Positions 33,251 through 45,316 of a DNA stretch of 64,000 bases are shown piece after piece (the first letter of the stretch is position 1; each line of letters opens with the position of its first letter). Source of the stretch: Papaver somniferum (Eukaryota; Streptophyta; Magnoliopsida; Ranunculales; Papaveraceae); NCBI RefSeq assembly GCF_003573695.1, contig NC_039364.1:68964256-69028255 (forward strand), in the 5' to 3' direction. The notes below the pieces were generated by a model. It was not told where the DNA came from, did no database searches, and worked only from the letters and a program-made list of their open reading frames with translations. A program made the translations under genes and the position numbers.

Positions 33251-33701
33251 TCTGGGAATTCAGTAGCGAATGTCACGACAGAATCAATCTTAATTAGGAA
33301 TAATTAACTTTGTGGCTCTATACTAGCAGAGCAAGCTATCTAGGAGCATTAATTATCCCGATATGAGCTTGTCGGTAAGTCATATCCTTTATATAGTCAG
33401 GGTAAACTCGTTGTTTGTTCCTTAAGATGTTATCGCTCTATACTAGCAGAGCAAGCTGTCTAGGAGCTGTCCATCTCGTGATGCTATATAGAAATAATCA
33501 CTGAAAGTATTCAGTATTCATGAGATATGTCGTTGCCCAGTCGTGAGACTACATATCTACATGTACTCTGAGAGAAAGTACTCTCCGTTGAGAATTCGAT
33601 GAGAGACTCGTGTCTCGATACTCACGTTTGATTGCTGAATCAGAGTTTCGTATAATTATGAGTTTACGAATTTAGACTTTGTCGAAAATCCACCATCAAC
33701 A

Positions 33702-33716
33702 TTAAGTCCCCTGCTT
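33702..33716 (-). other. Tat-A polypurine tract
   Basis: The minus strand reads AAGCAGGGGACTTAA directly before the LTR. Tat-B has the same sequence at 53833-53847. Confidence 0.8.
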
Positions 33717-34002
33717 ACTGAGGAAAGCTTTGTTCCTCAGTCAGCATTAAATGGTGATTTTCCGGCCATAAATAATAATACCAGTAATTGAACTTAGTCG
33801 TAAGTTGAGACGTTACCGGATTTAGAGAGCATGAGAAAACCACGACTTGATGAAGGCTTCAATGTCATGATTGGAGCATCGTTTGATGGGCATAAATTGG
33901 TGTTGAACCGCTGGTTTGGACGACGAGTCTGTGGTCGGTTAGGATTCGCGGGTCGGGCCCAATAAGGAAATCCTTAGAAAATTAGGTTTTGGAAATAAAA
34001 TT

Positions 34003-34012
34003 GATATAAAAG
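34003..34012 (+). promoter_or_regulatory. TATA box of Tat-A antisense gene
   Basis: GATATAAAAG is followed about 25-40 bp later by a GC-rich leader with the donor CAG|GTGAGC at 34161/34162. The equivalent in Tat-B (53538-53547, other strand) keeps the TATA box, the GC-rich leader and the donor. Promoter activity is inferred. Confidence 0.55.
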
Positions 34013-34026
34013 GGATTAATCCTTTC

Positions 34027-37000
34027 TTCTTTTTTTTATTTCATGCCCAGAGCTCCATCGCGCCTTCATAACGTCCGACCATCAGGAGTCTTTGCCGGAG
34101 CTCCGTTCGCCGCTGACCGTCGCCGCCACCGTCCGGCCAGTTTCTGGCCGGCGCCGACCAGGTGAGCAATTTTTTTTGCTGTTGTTTACATGAATTTCAT
34201 GAAGTGATCATGTTGAGATCATATACATGTGTATACAATTGGTGTGAGTTTTATGAAAAACCCTAGTTTTTTGTAAACGTATGTTCGTTCGATAGTTAGT
34301 TTTGTGAACTAACTATAATCCCTGATTTAGGAGAGATTTTTTTTTAGTATATGAACCTAGGTTTCAGTGATAAAACTTAGTTTGTGAGATTTCACGTGTA
34401 CCAAGGTTTTATCATAAAAGAAGTGAATTTTCATGAAATCGGAATAATCCTTCGTTTTAAAGACAAATAACGATGACACGAAGGAAAATATGTATGATGA
34501 ACTTGTGTCCAGTGATAAAATTTTGCTAATGATCTTTCATGTAAATACAAAACTTTATCATATGTATGAGATGTGAGCTTTCACAATATTTTTTGAAATA
34601 AACCTTCGTTTTAAAGACAAATAATGACGATACGAAGGAAAAATAGTTTTTTTTATATATATGCAGCCGTGACATATATTGTGTAAAATATGATGGCATA
34701 TTTTATTTGCATGAATTTGTTTTCATTAGATAAAATTCTTGAGAATTCATATAAGCAATGTTGCATTAATTGCTGTTTTTCGAAAAATCAGAAACGTGGG
34801 TTTTGAGGAACCTTCGAAGATAGACAATATATTTATGATTAAATATTTTATTGTTATGAACTTCATAGGTCAGTTGTGTGAATGTTCACATTATGAAAAT
34901 TGTGTCCGTGATTTTATGAAAATTCAGTTTCGAAATTAATAAAGTTTCGATCGTTTTTGCAGTTTTCGAAAAGACGAACGAGTTTGAGGTGTTAACTCTA
35001 CCGTTACTATCACTATTGTAGTGGAAGTACAAAAGGTAAGAGTTACCATTTTTTCCGTATTTCCTTGATTCGTGTCTGGACAGCATACTAAAGTAGAATG
35101 TAATGTGGACTTTGCAGTTGTTTTAGCAAAATGACCAATTCCTCAGCCGACGATACTTCAAGGGACGAATCGCATTCTGATGATGAAATCTCCAGGGATG
35201 ATGCACGCATGGACGAGACCTCCATTGGTAAAGAAGAGGAGGATGCCACTGGCGTGAAGAACATTCTGAATATAGACGACGCATTCTTTGAGGAGGATCC
35301 AAAAGGAGCTGAAGCATATCTCAAGTCCCCAGTATATCGTCTTCTGATCAACCCTAGGACTGTGACTCAGAAGAAATTGGTGACCCCGAAGATGGTAATA
35401 CGACTTTTTCTCGAACGAGGGCTTTTCCTTGCATCGACCATAGAGTTTAAGCTTTCTCGACGCCCTTTGGAAAAAAATTCTTGATGGGCAAGGCATATGT
35501 TGGGTTTCCCTCATGTCAGGGCTATGCTCAACCAGGCGCAAGTGACGAGAGCTATTCAAGCTTCTGGAGACTTGTCTATTAATCATGATGTGAAAAGTAT
35601 TGTGGATTTGCTGGCCCGTTGGTGTGTTCCCACTCATACCTTCATATGTAGATGGGGAGAATTTACTGTTACCTTAGAAGATGTGGCTGCTTTGATGCAT
35701 CTCCCGATTACAGGTAATTTCTCTGGAGGTCTTTCGGATGAGGAAAAAGTGGTTTTCGACACTCTGACAGCTGCGATGGAAGAAGTGAACAAGGCGTCTG
35801 GTAGTAAAGGTTATTATGCACATTGGTTGACACGTTGGTGGCAAAGAGATGAAGTTTCTGAAATCCCATCACCGGTATGTTACCTATTGCCGCTTTCTTA
35901 TGCTTGTGGTTATCCAGAGACATATTCGTAGACAGTGGACATTTGTTGAAGCCTTTCGTAATCCCTTTTGCTATTAAGATGGCTCAAGGTGAGCAACTCC
36001 CAATAGGTAGCTTATTCCTGGGTTCATTGTATTCTAACTTAGACTCCTTGGTGTTAGATTACAGCGTGTCGAATGGCTTCATGAAGATTGAGTGTTATGT
36101 TAACACGATATTTCTTCAATCTTTGATGTGGGATCACTTCAAGAATTATGCGCCTATCCCACGTAACATCCTGCAAGGACCAAATACTGATGCCCGTCAC
36201 ATCTTCGCCGAGAAAGATAATGCCCGAATCATGTGTTGGTCTACAAAGCATCCTCGGTCTAAAGCACGCCTCATTGATGTGTTGGATGAAGAATCGGAGT
36301 TCGACTTTCGTCCGTGGGTGTCGGTTCATGATTATGTTTCTCAACCAATGACTTTCAATACTGGAGAGAGCACAACTCTGAAATCTGGTGCTAACCCGAA
36401 TGATGGTGAGAGATCCTTCATGTTGAGTTGTACTCCTGGTCACTTGTTATCCGTTGTGTATGGAGAGTGGGCAGTAGAATAATACAAAATTGATAGGGAG
36501 GCTCGATAAATGGGTATGGATCAATGTGTTCCAACTACCCGGAGAAGGAAACCATCAGTTGATCAGCTTGCGTCTCGTTTAGATCACACTCACGTGGAAG
36601 GGAGTAGTTACTGGTTTCCTGGTTCTGATAGACTTGCATATGTAACCCCAGGTTATATAGAATTCTGGCATCAACAATTTGAGAGGTTGCATGAATTCAT
36701 GACAGTTAGTCAGCTTCCAGTGAAGATTCCTCCGTCTGCTGAGATGATCTCTGGTCGACCAAGACTGAAGTACCTTTCTGGTGATAAACGAAAATTATCT
36801 CCAGGATGTTCTCAAGTAAGATTCTCCACATGTCTTTTATGAAACCATGGTAATTGTATTCTGATCATGTTATTGAATTCTTTACAGGACGGTCGTAGCG
36901 TAAGACCTCGAATCCATGCAGATTTTTCAGATATTGGAGAAGTTGTTCACGGGGAGAAGGAAGGAACAAAAGTTATAAGCTGTTACCTAATACCGTGAAG

Positions 37001-38804
37001 TCCCCAGTTCGTTCTTTGGTGAGTTCCCAATATTTCTCACCGTGACTTTCATTGCTATTAACATTAGAATCATGAAGCCAATGTTGTTAATTTTGTTGCA
37101 GAATTTTACTCCATCAAGTCTTGAAGGTCTTCAATTTTCTGCTACTGAACAAGCAATCGCTGATTTGAGTGACGGAAGAAACTGTAAGTATTTCTTCACA
37201 TGTTCAAATGTGGTGCTTCATAGATGAAAATATTGATTGTAAAGGACGTGTACAGGAGGATGTCGTCATGGAGATGGAGAATTCTGGAACTCAATCATCC
37301 TCTGGGAATGGGAATGGAGGTAATTCCCAAGATTCGGAGCCGGATGGAAGTGATGTTCCTCTTGTCGTTGATGTGGACAATTCCAACCCCTTGGACACTT
37401 TGGAGACTCCTCAAGTAAGTATATATCCTGTATATTCTTCATAGAAGTATAAAAGTGCTGACTTGTGAATGAATGAATGAGAACCCATGTGAATATATGA
37501 AAACTTAGTCGAATTTCGTCGTCAGAAAATTCAGAACCCAGCTTTTTAGTAAAAACGCTGTAGAATCTTCGTCCGGAGTCGGATTTTGATGATCTGCATG
37601 TGCAAATTCAAGCCCGGAAAATTTCCAAGCTTTCAAAGAAGCTTTTTAAGTTTTGAGCACGTTCAGAGCCTGAAAAAGGCGAAATAGTAAACTTCCAGGA
37701 GACTTCCAGAACTTTTTCAGATTGCGCATCACTTGATATTTTGGCCACATCTACTCGCTCGTTCATCGGATTGTCATGAAATTTTGACATGTCATAGAGG
37801 ACATCCATACGAAGAGAATGGAATATGACCCATCCTCAGATTCCTTGTAGATTTCCCAGTTCGTCTCTTAGTACAGGGCAGAGTTCAGTTTCTTCAGACG
37901 GACTCATCGTAAAATGTGTTTTCATGACTTTCATGTTATTTGCTCGTGCCTTGAATGTAGTATGATGAACTTTGATGATATTCCTTGCGGGTATACTGTT
38001 TTCATAATCTCCTTTGGCTTCGTGACTCTAACCTCATGTAATCTTCGTATTAGGTGCTAAATACCGAAGTTGAGGATACTGGAGCCAATGATGAACTCTA
38101 ACCCTTCCGAAGTTATTGATGAAGAGACAGCCATCCCTGCACTTCGAGGCCATGAGAAGGTCGCTGCTGATGTTATGGAAAACCAGATGGTTGTTGCCTC
38201 AGTGATAGAAGAAACCGAGATAGCAGCGGAGAATACCGAAGGAACTGTTGCTTTGGTCGTGGAAGCCGCTCCAGTGACTGAGAACCGTATAATAGTGTAT
38301 GAATATCCAACTGCAGGGGTTGCTTTCGATCCTCCCTTTAACACTTCACTCCCGTATCATGAACTGGTCGGTGGATTCAGCGTTCCCATTGGATATGCAC
38401 GCTTGTACGAGACGATATGGAAGAAGTTTGGCCACATGATCGTTGACAGGAACCCTGGGCGTGCTTATGCTTTAACCATGCAAGTAGGCGTTATCTTGCG
38501 TGTCGTGAGTGATATGCATACGAGACCCAGGAATACCGTGACTCCAGATATACTCTTTGATTGGGAGTTTAACTTGGAGAATTCAGAAAGACTTGGCCTC
38601 AACGTGAAATGGCTTCGTAAGCAAATAAACGTTATCAAGGATTCATGTGAGAAGAACATACCCTTTCCCAATGATGTTGTGAAGGAGAAGGAGGACAAGA
38701 TTGCCAAGCTGACCGAGGAGTTGAACAAGGAGAGGGCGGCTTTGCAAATCTTGAAGGATGCTGATGAGCGAAAGCCTTTTCTTGCTGATCTCTTGAACTT
38801 CTGA
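34027..38804 (+). pseudogene. Antisense multi-exon gene in Tat-A with plant mobile domain (PMD)
   Basis: Two leader exons (about 34027-34161 and 34963-35035) precede a coding exon at 35118-36815, ATG at 35131. Further exons: 36888-37018, 37102-37183, 37256-37414, 38054-38804, all with GT-AG borders. The N-terminus is acidic. The PMD (aminotransferase-like plant mobile domain) is plain: LLARWCVPTHTFICRWGEFT, VTLEDVAALMHLPITGN, HLLKPFVIPFAIKMAQGE. The last exon has EYPTAG, WKKFGHMIV and a coiled-coil end, shared with the antisense gene 2 of Tat-B. Damage: TGA at 35482-35484, a frameshift near 35875, a TAG after YGEWAVE near 36480, a frameshift before 37000 and another near 38090. It is antisense to gag-pol and ends 268 bp from the pol stop, tail to tail. 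Its role is unknown; PMD proteins of plant genomes act in gene silencing and transposon control. Confidence 0.72.
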
Positions 38805-39072
38805 ACTTCTGAGAGATGTGAGGTTTATACTTGGGTTTTGATATTTAGATGGTTTTGGATTGACTGATGGTTAAGGATTTTCTTGTAGATTTGATAGAGA
38901 TTTTCTTTTACGAAATATGAACTGAATTTTGATAAATTGCTGAATTCAAATACTGATTGCAAGTATTGCAAATGTTTTGGAGGAATTGAAATACAAATGA
39001 AAGAAAATCCTAAATGTTAAATCCAACGCCATGAATGCTTCGAACGCCCAATACCTTAAATGTCCAATAATT

Positions 39073-39390
39073 TCAGATAAACGCCTTGAGCCAATTTTCG
39101 TGAATTACTGGTAGGGTTCTGCCATCTGTGTTGATCAATTTGTAGTATCCTGGCCACGGACAGCGACCATGAATGGTCCTTCCCAATTGGAGTTCCTTGT
39201 AGAATGAAGACCGCGCTGCTTTGAGAACCAGGTCCCCTTCATGAAACTTGTTAGGCTTGGTCGATCGTGCCTTGAATATCTTCCGCTGATTCGGAATTCC
39301 CTGTTTGACGGAATTCCACGATTGTGGCACATATGGACACTCGCGGGAAGAGAGTATCCAGCATAGTGTTGATCATGCTTAGCCAGGTCT
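39073..39390 (-). pseudogene. pol: Tat-A integrase C-terminus
   Basis: Frames contain STKPNKFHEGDLVLKAARSS, then a shifted WEGPFMVAV and GYYKLINTDGRTLPVIHENW before the stop at 39073. This is the usual C-terminal tail of Tat-type pol; the Tat-B equivalent is FQVGDLVLKTAK...GYYKILAINGG. The integrase zinc finger and catalytic core are absent. Confidence 0.75.
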
Positions 39391-39780
39391 TCAGCAATAA
39401 ACCTCTCGATGGAGTGACCGATTTGAAGAAGTTTGAACCCAACCATTGAGTGTAATATTGTGAGGTGAAGTTACCCACTCGTAGCTTTTGATGACTGCTA
39501 AATTGTTCATGGGGAGAAGTCCCTGGACCATAGTAGCGTATTTGAACATTGGTAATATTGGAGCATGAGGAGGAATAAGACTTGCCTGAGCTCGAAACCT
39601 TCTGACAAAGGTGTGCGGATTTTCTCCAAGTTCCTGCGTAAGTCCCATCAGAGTTTTTACTTCTTCCAGATGCTCAAACGGTGGTGCGTCCTCTGCTTCG
39701 TCTTCCGACTCGGAATCCTTGTCGATGACAGGATGTGTTGAAGGCATCGTTATCCTTCCGGCATGAATCCAAGTTCCCAA
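39391..39780 (-). pseudogene. Tat-A rearranged segment between protease and integrase end
   Basis: An open stretch contains DKDSESEDEAEDAPPFEHLE and LGENPHTFVRRFRAQASLIP. The latter looks like a gag capsid segment, yet it lies after protease, where RT should be. It seems to have been brought in during the deletion that removed about 3.7 kb of pol. Assignment is weak. Confidence 0.4.
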
Positions 39781-41791
39781 GGACCATGTCGTATCCAGGG
39801 TCTTCCCGGATTATGAAAAACTTGGCCTCAGTGCAGATCAATCTTTCCGTAACTTTGAGAGTGATGAAGCCGTATGTGTTTCTGGAGATTCCTTCGTGGT
39901 CCCTGATTGCTATGGGAGCGTGGGTGGCTTCCCGTCGAGTAATACCATCAGCTCTGAGAGTTTTCAAAGGGATGATGTTGACGGCGGTACCAACATCGAC
40001 GAACGCCCTCTTGAATTCATTTCTTTTAATGTGCGTTGTGGTGAGCAGTCCCCAGTCATACATTTCTGTGTCGGTAGCTGAAGGTTCAGTGGTGGTCTCT
40101 TGGATCAGCAGACGTCTTCCGGACACGATGTGGTTCAGTGCAGCAAACATGTCTTGCCTTTGAGCCTTCGAAAGATACAACAAATCGCAGACATGTTCGA
40201 TCAGAGATTGGACCGTTTCCTTGACAGGAGGTTCAGAGATGGTAAAAGTTCTGACTGGGAGGGTGTTTTTGTGCACCCCCTCAGTCCCCAGGTTGAGCTC
40301 TCCTGATTCGACCTTTTTTTTGAATATGTGCTTCAAAATTTAGCAATCACTCGTGGGATGGCTGACGCATCTATGGAAGCGACAATACCGAGGATTTTCC
40401 ATGGCCTCTTCAGTTGGTTCCTTCTTGACATAAGGCAATTTGATTGCACCGTCTTGAATCCAGGCATCGAGTAGTTCGTTAACTTCTTCCATTGAACAGG
40501 GGAAATCAGGTGCTTCTGGATCTTCCGTATGCTGAGGAGGGATTTTCGAATTCTCCTTCTTGTGTGTCTTTGAAGGGGTGGAGGAAGTCTTCTTCTGTTG
40601 TGGTTCTGCTTTTCGCTTACTCCCTTTCGCGACAGCATTTGTTGAAGGTTGCAGGTTGTACTACTTGTTGATCAAACGCTTGCTTCCTCGAGTGTCTTTT
40701 GAATCTTCGGTCTTTGTAGACTTTGCTCTTTCCAAAAGAGCGGGTGCAGTGGTTGCCGACCTTTTCGAAGCTTCGTGAAGCTCTGAGAAAGTCTGGAATC
40801 GAAGGTTCTCCAGCAAGGCCCTGTAGACCGGGAGCATGCCATTGATGCACAAGTCCACCAGTTGTTGCTCCGTGACGTTTGGGTCATGACAATCCATGGC
40901 TTGGACTCTAAACCTTTTCACATAATCATTGGGATTTTAACTCACCCTCTGAAACATCCTTCCAAGGTCGGAGAGGGTGACTTGTTCTGACACGAAGAAG
41001 TATTTCTTGTAGAATATGTTAACCATTTCTCCCCAATTGTTGATAGTCCATGGTGCGATGTTGTTATACCAGGTGTATGCTCTGCTTTTCAAATATTTTG
41101 AGAATTCTTTGAGACGAACGACATGATTATGTTCATGTTCTCCCAAGGCTTCGAGAAAACGAGAGACATGTTCCCGAGCATTGCCAGTTCCATCATACAA
41201 GGTGAAAGTTGGAGAAACGTAACCTTTAGGGAGTGGAATCCTCTGCGTAGCGGCAGGATAAGGAGGTTGATGATGATGGTCATGCGATGTCTTGTCTTTT
41301 CCACGGTTATCCAAGAGGTGCTCCAGATCCTCGCGAGTAATGAAGTTCGATGATCCCTTCGCTGATGAGTTGTCTACAGCAGTTTTGCGGACTTCGTCGT
41401 CTTCCACTGTATGGATTGGAATTACTTCAGGTTCGTCATCTGAGGATTTCTCCTTCTTCTTTCTCTTCTCTTGAGTTTTCTCTGACATCTTGTCAATAAG
41501 AGTTTTGAGATAATTACACAGCTCCTTCTGTGTAGCAGCCATGTCAGTCTGATTCTTTGCAAGAGTCTCTTGCACTTTGATAAGATCAGCAATGGTAGGT
41601 GGTGGATCTCCTCTGACTTCTTCAGGGTGTCGTCCAGACAGTGGATGACCTTCGACGTGAGGAGGAGTAATGTCACCACCATCAGTGTTAGAGGTCGGAA
41701 TTGTCTCCGGGATATTCTGATTGTTATTGTTGCTAGTGCTAGCACGGTTTGTGTTAGGATTCGTAACTGAACCAGACCTGAGATCAACCAT
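39781..41791 (-). pseudogene. gag: Tat-A gag and protease (broken)
   Basis: ATG at 41791 (MVDLRSGSVTNPN) lies 58 bp after the LTR. One frame runs through with in-frame stops near 40937 (TAA), 40662 (TAG) and 40341 (TAA). Capsid motifs: KGYVSPTFTLYDGTGN, REHVSRFLEALGEHEH, YLKSRAYTWYNNIAPW and DYVKRFRVQAMDC. A zinc-finger-like YCRFHRCVSHPTSDC is near 40355-40400. The protease reads FVDVGTAVNIIPLKTL at about 39960-40000, with Val and Thr where DTGAS is expected. It is the only Tat-A/Tat-B copy here that retains a capsid domain. Confidence 0.8.
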
Positions 41792-41828
41792 CTTATGAAA
41801 TTGTGAGATTTCAACCGAGAGAATTATC

Positions 41829-41846
41829 TCCCACTGTGGTCGTCAA
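41829..41846 (-). other. Tat-A primer-binding site
   Basis: The minus strand reads TGACGACCACAGTGGGAG, 2 bp after the LTR end CCCCATCTACA. The Tat-B equivalent is TGGCGACCACAATGGGAG, so the second G has mutated to A here. The tRNA is not assigned. Confidence 0.65.
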
Positions 41847-41848
41847 TC

Positions 41849-42835
41849 TGTAGATGGGGAAAAACGATTTGCTGGTTTTTATGAAATTGAGGAGACGACC
41901 GTACGGAGGAGACTCCTCGAACCGAGCGAAATGTTAAACCTCACACAGATGCACCGCTGCAAAGGGGGTGCTTTAGATTCGAGAGTTCAATCTGTAGTAC
42001 TCCGACCTAAATCAAGACAATAACCGTTCCAGAGTAAATTCGGTCACAAGAGAGGATGGGTTGATCTGTAGGAGGGAAGCTGATAAATGTGTGGAATCAA
42101 TGGTAATCCAAGATTGTGGGTGTGTGAATTATGAATACGATAAGCTCTGAGTGATTGAAATTGCTCAACTGAGAGTAGTTGATCAATTGATCAGTTGATG
42201 ATCTTGTGTTGTCAATGAGACGTGAGATTGATGATACTGATGATGCCGATCATTCAATCATGATTCAAAGACTTATTTATATTGCTGGAATTTTAGACAC
42301 CATGATTCCATGAAGTGTGACAGTTGATGGAATCAAGGAGTGGGGAAGTGGAGATCGTGTTTGAAACCAGTTGCTCAACGTGTGGGGACTTGGTCGATTT
42401 TCCACCCACTACCTCGTGAACTCCTTAAACTGATTGCACGACTTGCTCACATTCCATCGTGTGTTTGAACACACGTGCCGTAGACCGCCAGACCAAAACC
42501 CTAAGTGATATCCTCCCAAGTGACATGATTGACGTCTCGTGGTTTTTTAGTCAATTGATGACTTCGTGGTTTGATGGGACGATGAGTCCATGTAGTCGTT
42601 GAGTTGAACATGATGTTCTGAAACTCATGAATTGAACATGTCATGAGACAGATGTATAGTTCTTACGATGAAGTGAGAAAGTATTTCTCATTCGATGGAT
42701 CGTTGAATATTGATTGTTGAACCAATATTGAGCAAATATTCCTCATCTGAGCAAGTGCTGCTCATGTGATGAATTGTTGAATATTTGATCGTCTGAGCAT
42801 GTGTTGCTCATCTGATGGATTATTGGAAGCGTACC
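41849..42835 (-). repeat. Tat-A 5' LTR, U5/R side
   Basis: It begins TGTAGATGGGGAAAAACG on the plus strand and matches 30129-31113 closely. It stops after GGAAGCGTACC, where Tat-B is inserted; the rest of the LTR is at 57446-60056. The two parts sum to 3598 bp, matching the 3573 bp 3' LTR. Confidence 0.88.
42831..42835. repeat. Target duplication GTACC of Tat-B (left copy)
   Basis: GTACC precedes TGTAGATGGTGG at 42836 and recurs at 57441-57445. The undisturbed LTR at 31108-31115 has it once, in GAAGCGTACCAAAAAT. Confidence 0.92.
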
Positions 42836-45259
42836 TGTAGATGGTGGATTTTCGATAAAGGCTAAATTCTTAAACTCATAATTATACGAAGCTCTGTTTC
42901 AGCAATTAGACGTGAGTATCGAGACACGGGTCTCTCATCGAATTCTCAATGGAGAGTACTTTCTCTCAGAGTACGTGTAGATATGTAGTCTCACGACTGG
43001 ACAACGACATATCTCATGAATACTGAATACTTTCAGTGATTATTTCTATATAGCATCACGAGATGGACGGCTCCTAGACAGCTTGCTATGCTAGTATAGA
43101 GCGATAACGTCTTCAGGAAAAAACAACAAATCTACACCTGACTATATAAAGGATATGACTTACCGACAAGCTCATATCGGGATAATTAATGCTCCTAGAC
43201 AGCTTGCTCTGCTAGTATAGAGACACAAAGTTAATTATTCCTAATTACAATTGCTCTTATTCCATGGTCGAATCCACGACTGGTCCCATGGAATGGCAAT
43301 AACAATTGTTCTGATTCTATGATCGAATCCACGGCTTGATCTCATAGAATAACAATAACTATATTATCTTATTACTCCGATTTCATGATCGAATCCACAA
43401 ATGGTCTCATAAATGGTAATAGATAAATCTTAAAAACTCTGATTCTATGGTCGAATCTACGATCCCATGGAATGGTAATGCTCACTTTATTATTCTGAAT
43501 TCGTAGTCGAATCCTCAGCTGATCCTATGAATTAATAATAAACATTTTATTACTCAGTTTTGTGAATTATTCTCCACTGGATTCCACAATTAGTAATAAA
43601 TAATCAACAACCGGATGTCTGAGCTACCTCTAAGTAAGCCCTGATTCAAATGGTGAAGGTTTATCCAACGACGATACACTAACAGTCACCGCACGAACGA
43701 GTATTTCAAAAATACAACGAAACGATGAACCTATGCAAAATAGAGAAGAAAATAATAAATAATTAAAAATATTGACCAGGGTGCTGGGACCATGGACACA
43801 CGACCAACCGACCGTGTCGTTGTCAATCCCACTCCAGTTTTATATTTTTAATGCATTTTTATTGTTTTCCATGATTTGATTAAAATTCTCACATTTTATC
43901 AAGTCTCCTTCGTCTCGAGGAAACTCCTCGGTTTCATGGTACTTCCATAAATCCATAAAAAATAATATAAAATTAAGGAAAGGAGTGTGGGGCGTGACTA
44001 TTGGCCAATCGGCCATGCCTTGGTCCCAACCGGCCCCACACCCACGGTTCCTTATCATTTTATTATTATTATTATTATTATTTCTCTAATTTCATGAAAA
44101 AACTCCTTGATTTCATGGTATTTTTGCACAAATCATCAAATAATAATAAAATAAAATAAATTATGAAAACTTGTGGGACCGGGCCTTGGCCGGCCGGCCA
44201 TGCCCTAGCCGGTCCCACACGCCTCTTTGTTTTATTATTTTATTATTAGTTTTCCTTGAATTCATCAAATTCCTCGATTTCATGGTATTTCTCTCAAATT
44301 AGGAAAAATTCCCTCAATTGATCAAAAAATACATAAAAAATACACAAAAATTAGGGAAACTCGTGGGACCGGGGCCAAGCCAGCCGGCCATGCCTCCCAC
44401 GGTCCCACACGCCCATCGAATGAGCAATACTTGCTTACTTCATCGTAAGAACTATACCTCTGTCTCATGACATGTTCCATTCATGAGTTTCATAACATCA
44501 TGTTCAACTCAACGACTACATGGACTCATCGTCCCATCAAACCACGAAGTCATCAATTGACTAACATACCACGACACGTCAATCGTGTCACTTTGGGGGA
44601 TATCACTTAGGGTTTTGGTCTGGCGGTCTACGGCACGTGTGTTCAAACACACGATGGAATGTGAGCAAGTCGTGCAATCAGTTGAAGGAATTCACGAGGT
44701 AGTGGGTGGAAAATCGACCAAGTCTCCACACGTTGAGCAACTGGTTTCAAACACGATCTCTACTTCCCCACTCCTTGATTCCATCAACTGTCACACTTCA
44801 TGGAATCATGGTGTATAAAATTCCAGCAATATAAATAAGTCTCTGAATCATGATTGAATCATCATCAACAGTATCATCAATCTCACGTCTCATCGACAAC
44901 ACGAGATCATCAACTCATCAATTTAGCAACTACTCTCAATTGAGCAATTTCAATCACTCAGAGCTTATCGTATTCGGAATTCACACACCCACAATCTTTT
45001 ATTACCATTAATTCCACACATTTCTCAGCTTCCCTCCTACAGATCAACCTATCCTCTATTGTGACCGAATTTACTCTGGAACGGTCATTGTCTTGATTTA
45101 GGCCAGGGTACTACAGATTGATCTCTCGAATCTAAAGCACCCCCTTTGCAGCGGTGCATCTGTGTGAGGTTTAACATTTCGCTCAGTTAGAGGAGTCTCC
45201 TCCGTACGGTCGTCTCCTCAATTCCTTAAAAACCAGCAAATCGTTTTTTCCCATCTACA
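42836..45259 (+). repeat. Tat-B 5' LTR (2424 bp, internally deleted)
   Basis: It starts TGTAGATGGTGGATTTTCG and ends TTCCCATCTACA. Compared with the 3' LTR it lacks the segment equivalent to 55409-56480; the junction is near 44414, with only CC shared at the break. TATA box AATATAAATAAG at 44828-44838, so U3 is about 2 kb here and 3 kb in an intact LTR. The hairpin array is at 43253-43600 and three large dyads at 43755-44410. Confidence 0.87.
44828..44838 (+). promoter_or_regulatory. LTR TATA box (Tat-B 5' LTR)
   Basis: ATATAAATAAG lies about 420 bp before the LTR end. It is conserved at 56894-56904 in the 3' LTR and on the minus strand in the Tat-A LTRs. Confidence 0.55.
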
Positions 45260-45262
45260 GAT

Positions 45263-45280
45263 TGGCGACCACAATGGGAG
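45263..45280 (+). other. Tat-B primer-binding site
   Basis: TGGCGACCACAATGGGAG follows the LTR end after GAT. The tail copy at 57329-57346 reads TGGCGACCACAGTGGGAG, which is closer to Tat-A. Confidence 0.7.
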
Positions 45281-45316
45281 ATTAATCTCTCGGTTGCAAT
45301 CTAACAATCTCACAAT

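Larger units (their letters stand above)
30129..33701 (-). repeat. Tat-A 3' LTR (3573 bp)
   Basis: The plus-strand reading begins TGTAGATGGGGAAAAACG and ends AAAATCCACCATCAACA. On the minus strand it therefore starts TGTTGATGG (TGTAGATGG in the other copies) right after the polypurine tract. It is uninterrupted and shows a single GTACC at the site where Tat-B entered the other LTR. A TATA box lies in the R-proximal end (minus strand, near 30560). It contains the two dyad arrays listed separately. Confidence 0.88.

Noticed and set aside
35875..35935. A GT...AG segment in the PMD exon that could be an intron
   Set aside because: The segment itself encodes conserved PMD sequence (AAFLCLWLSRDIF) in a shifted frame, so a small indel explains the break better than an intron.
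44585..44818. Reading frame near the U3/R border of the Tat-B 5' LTR, repeated at 56681-56884
   Set aside because: Same cause: repeated LTR sequence. It lies just upstream of the TATA box and has no recognisable domain.
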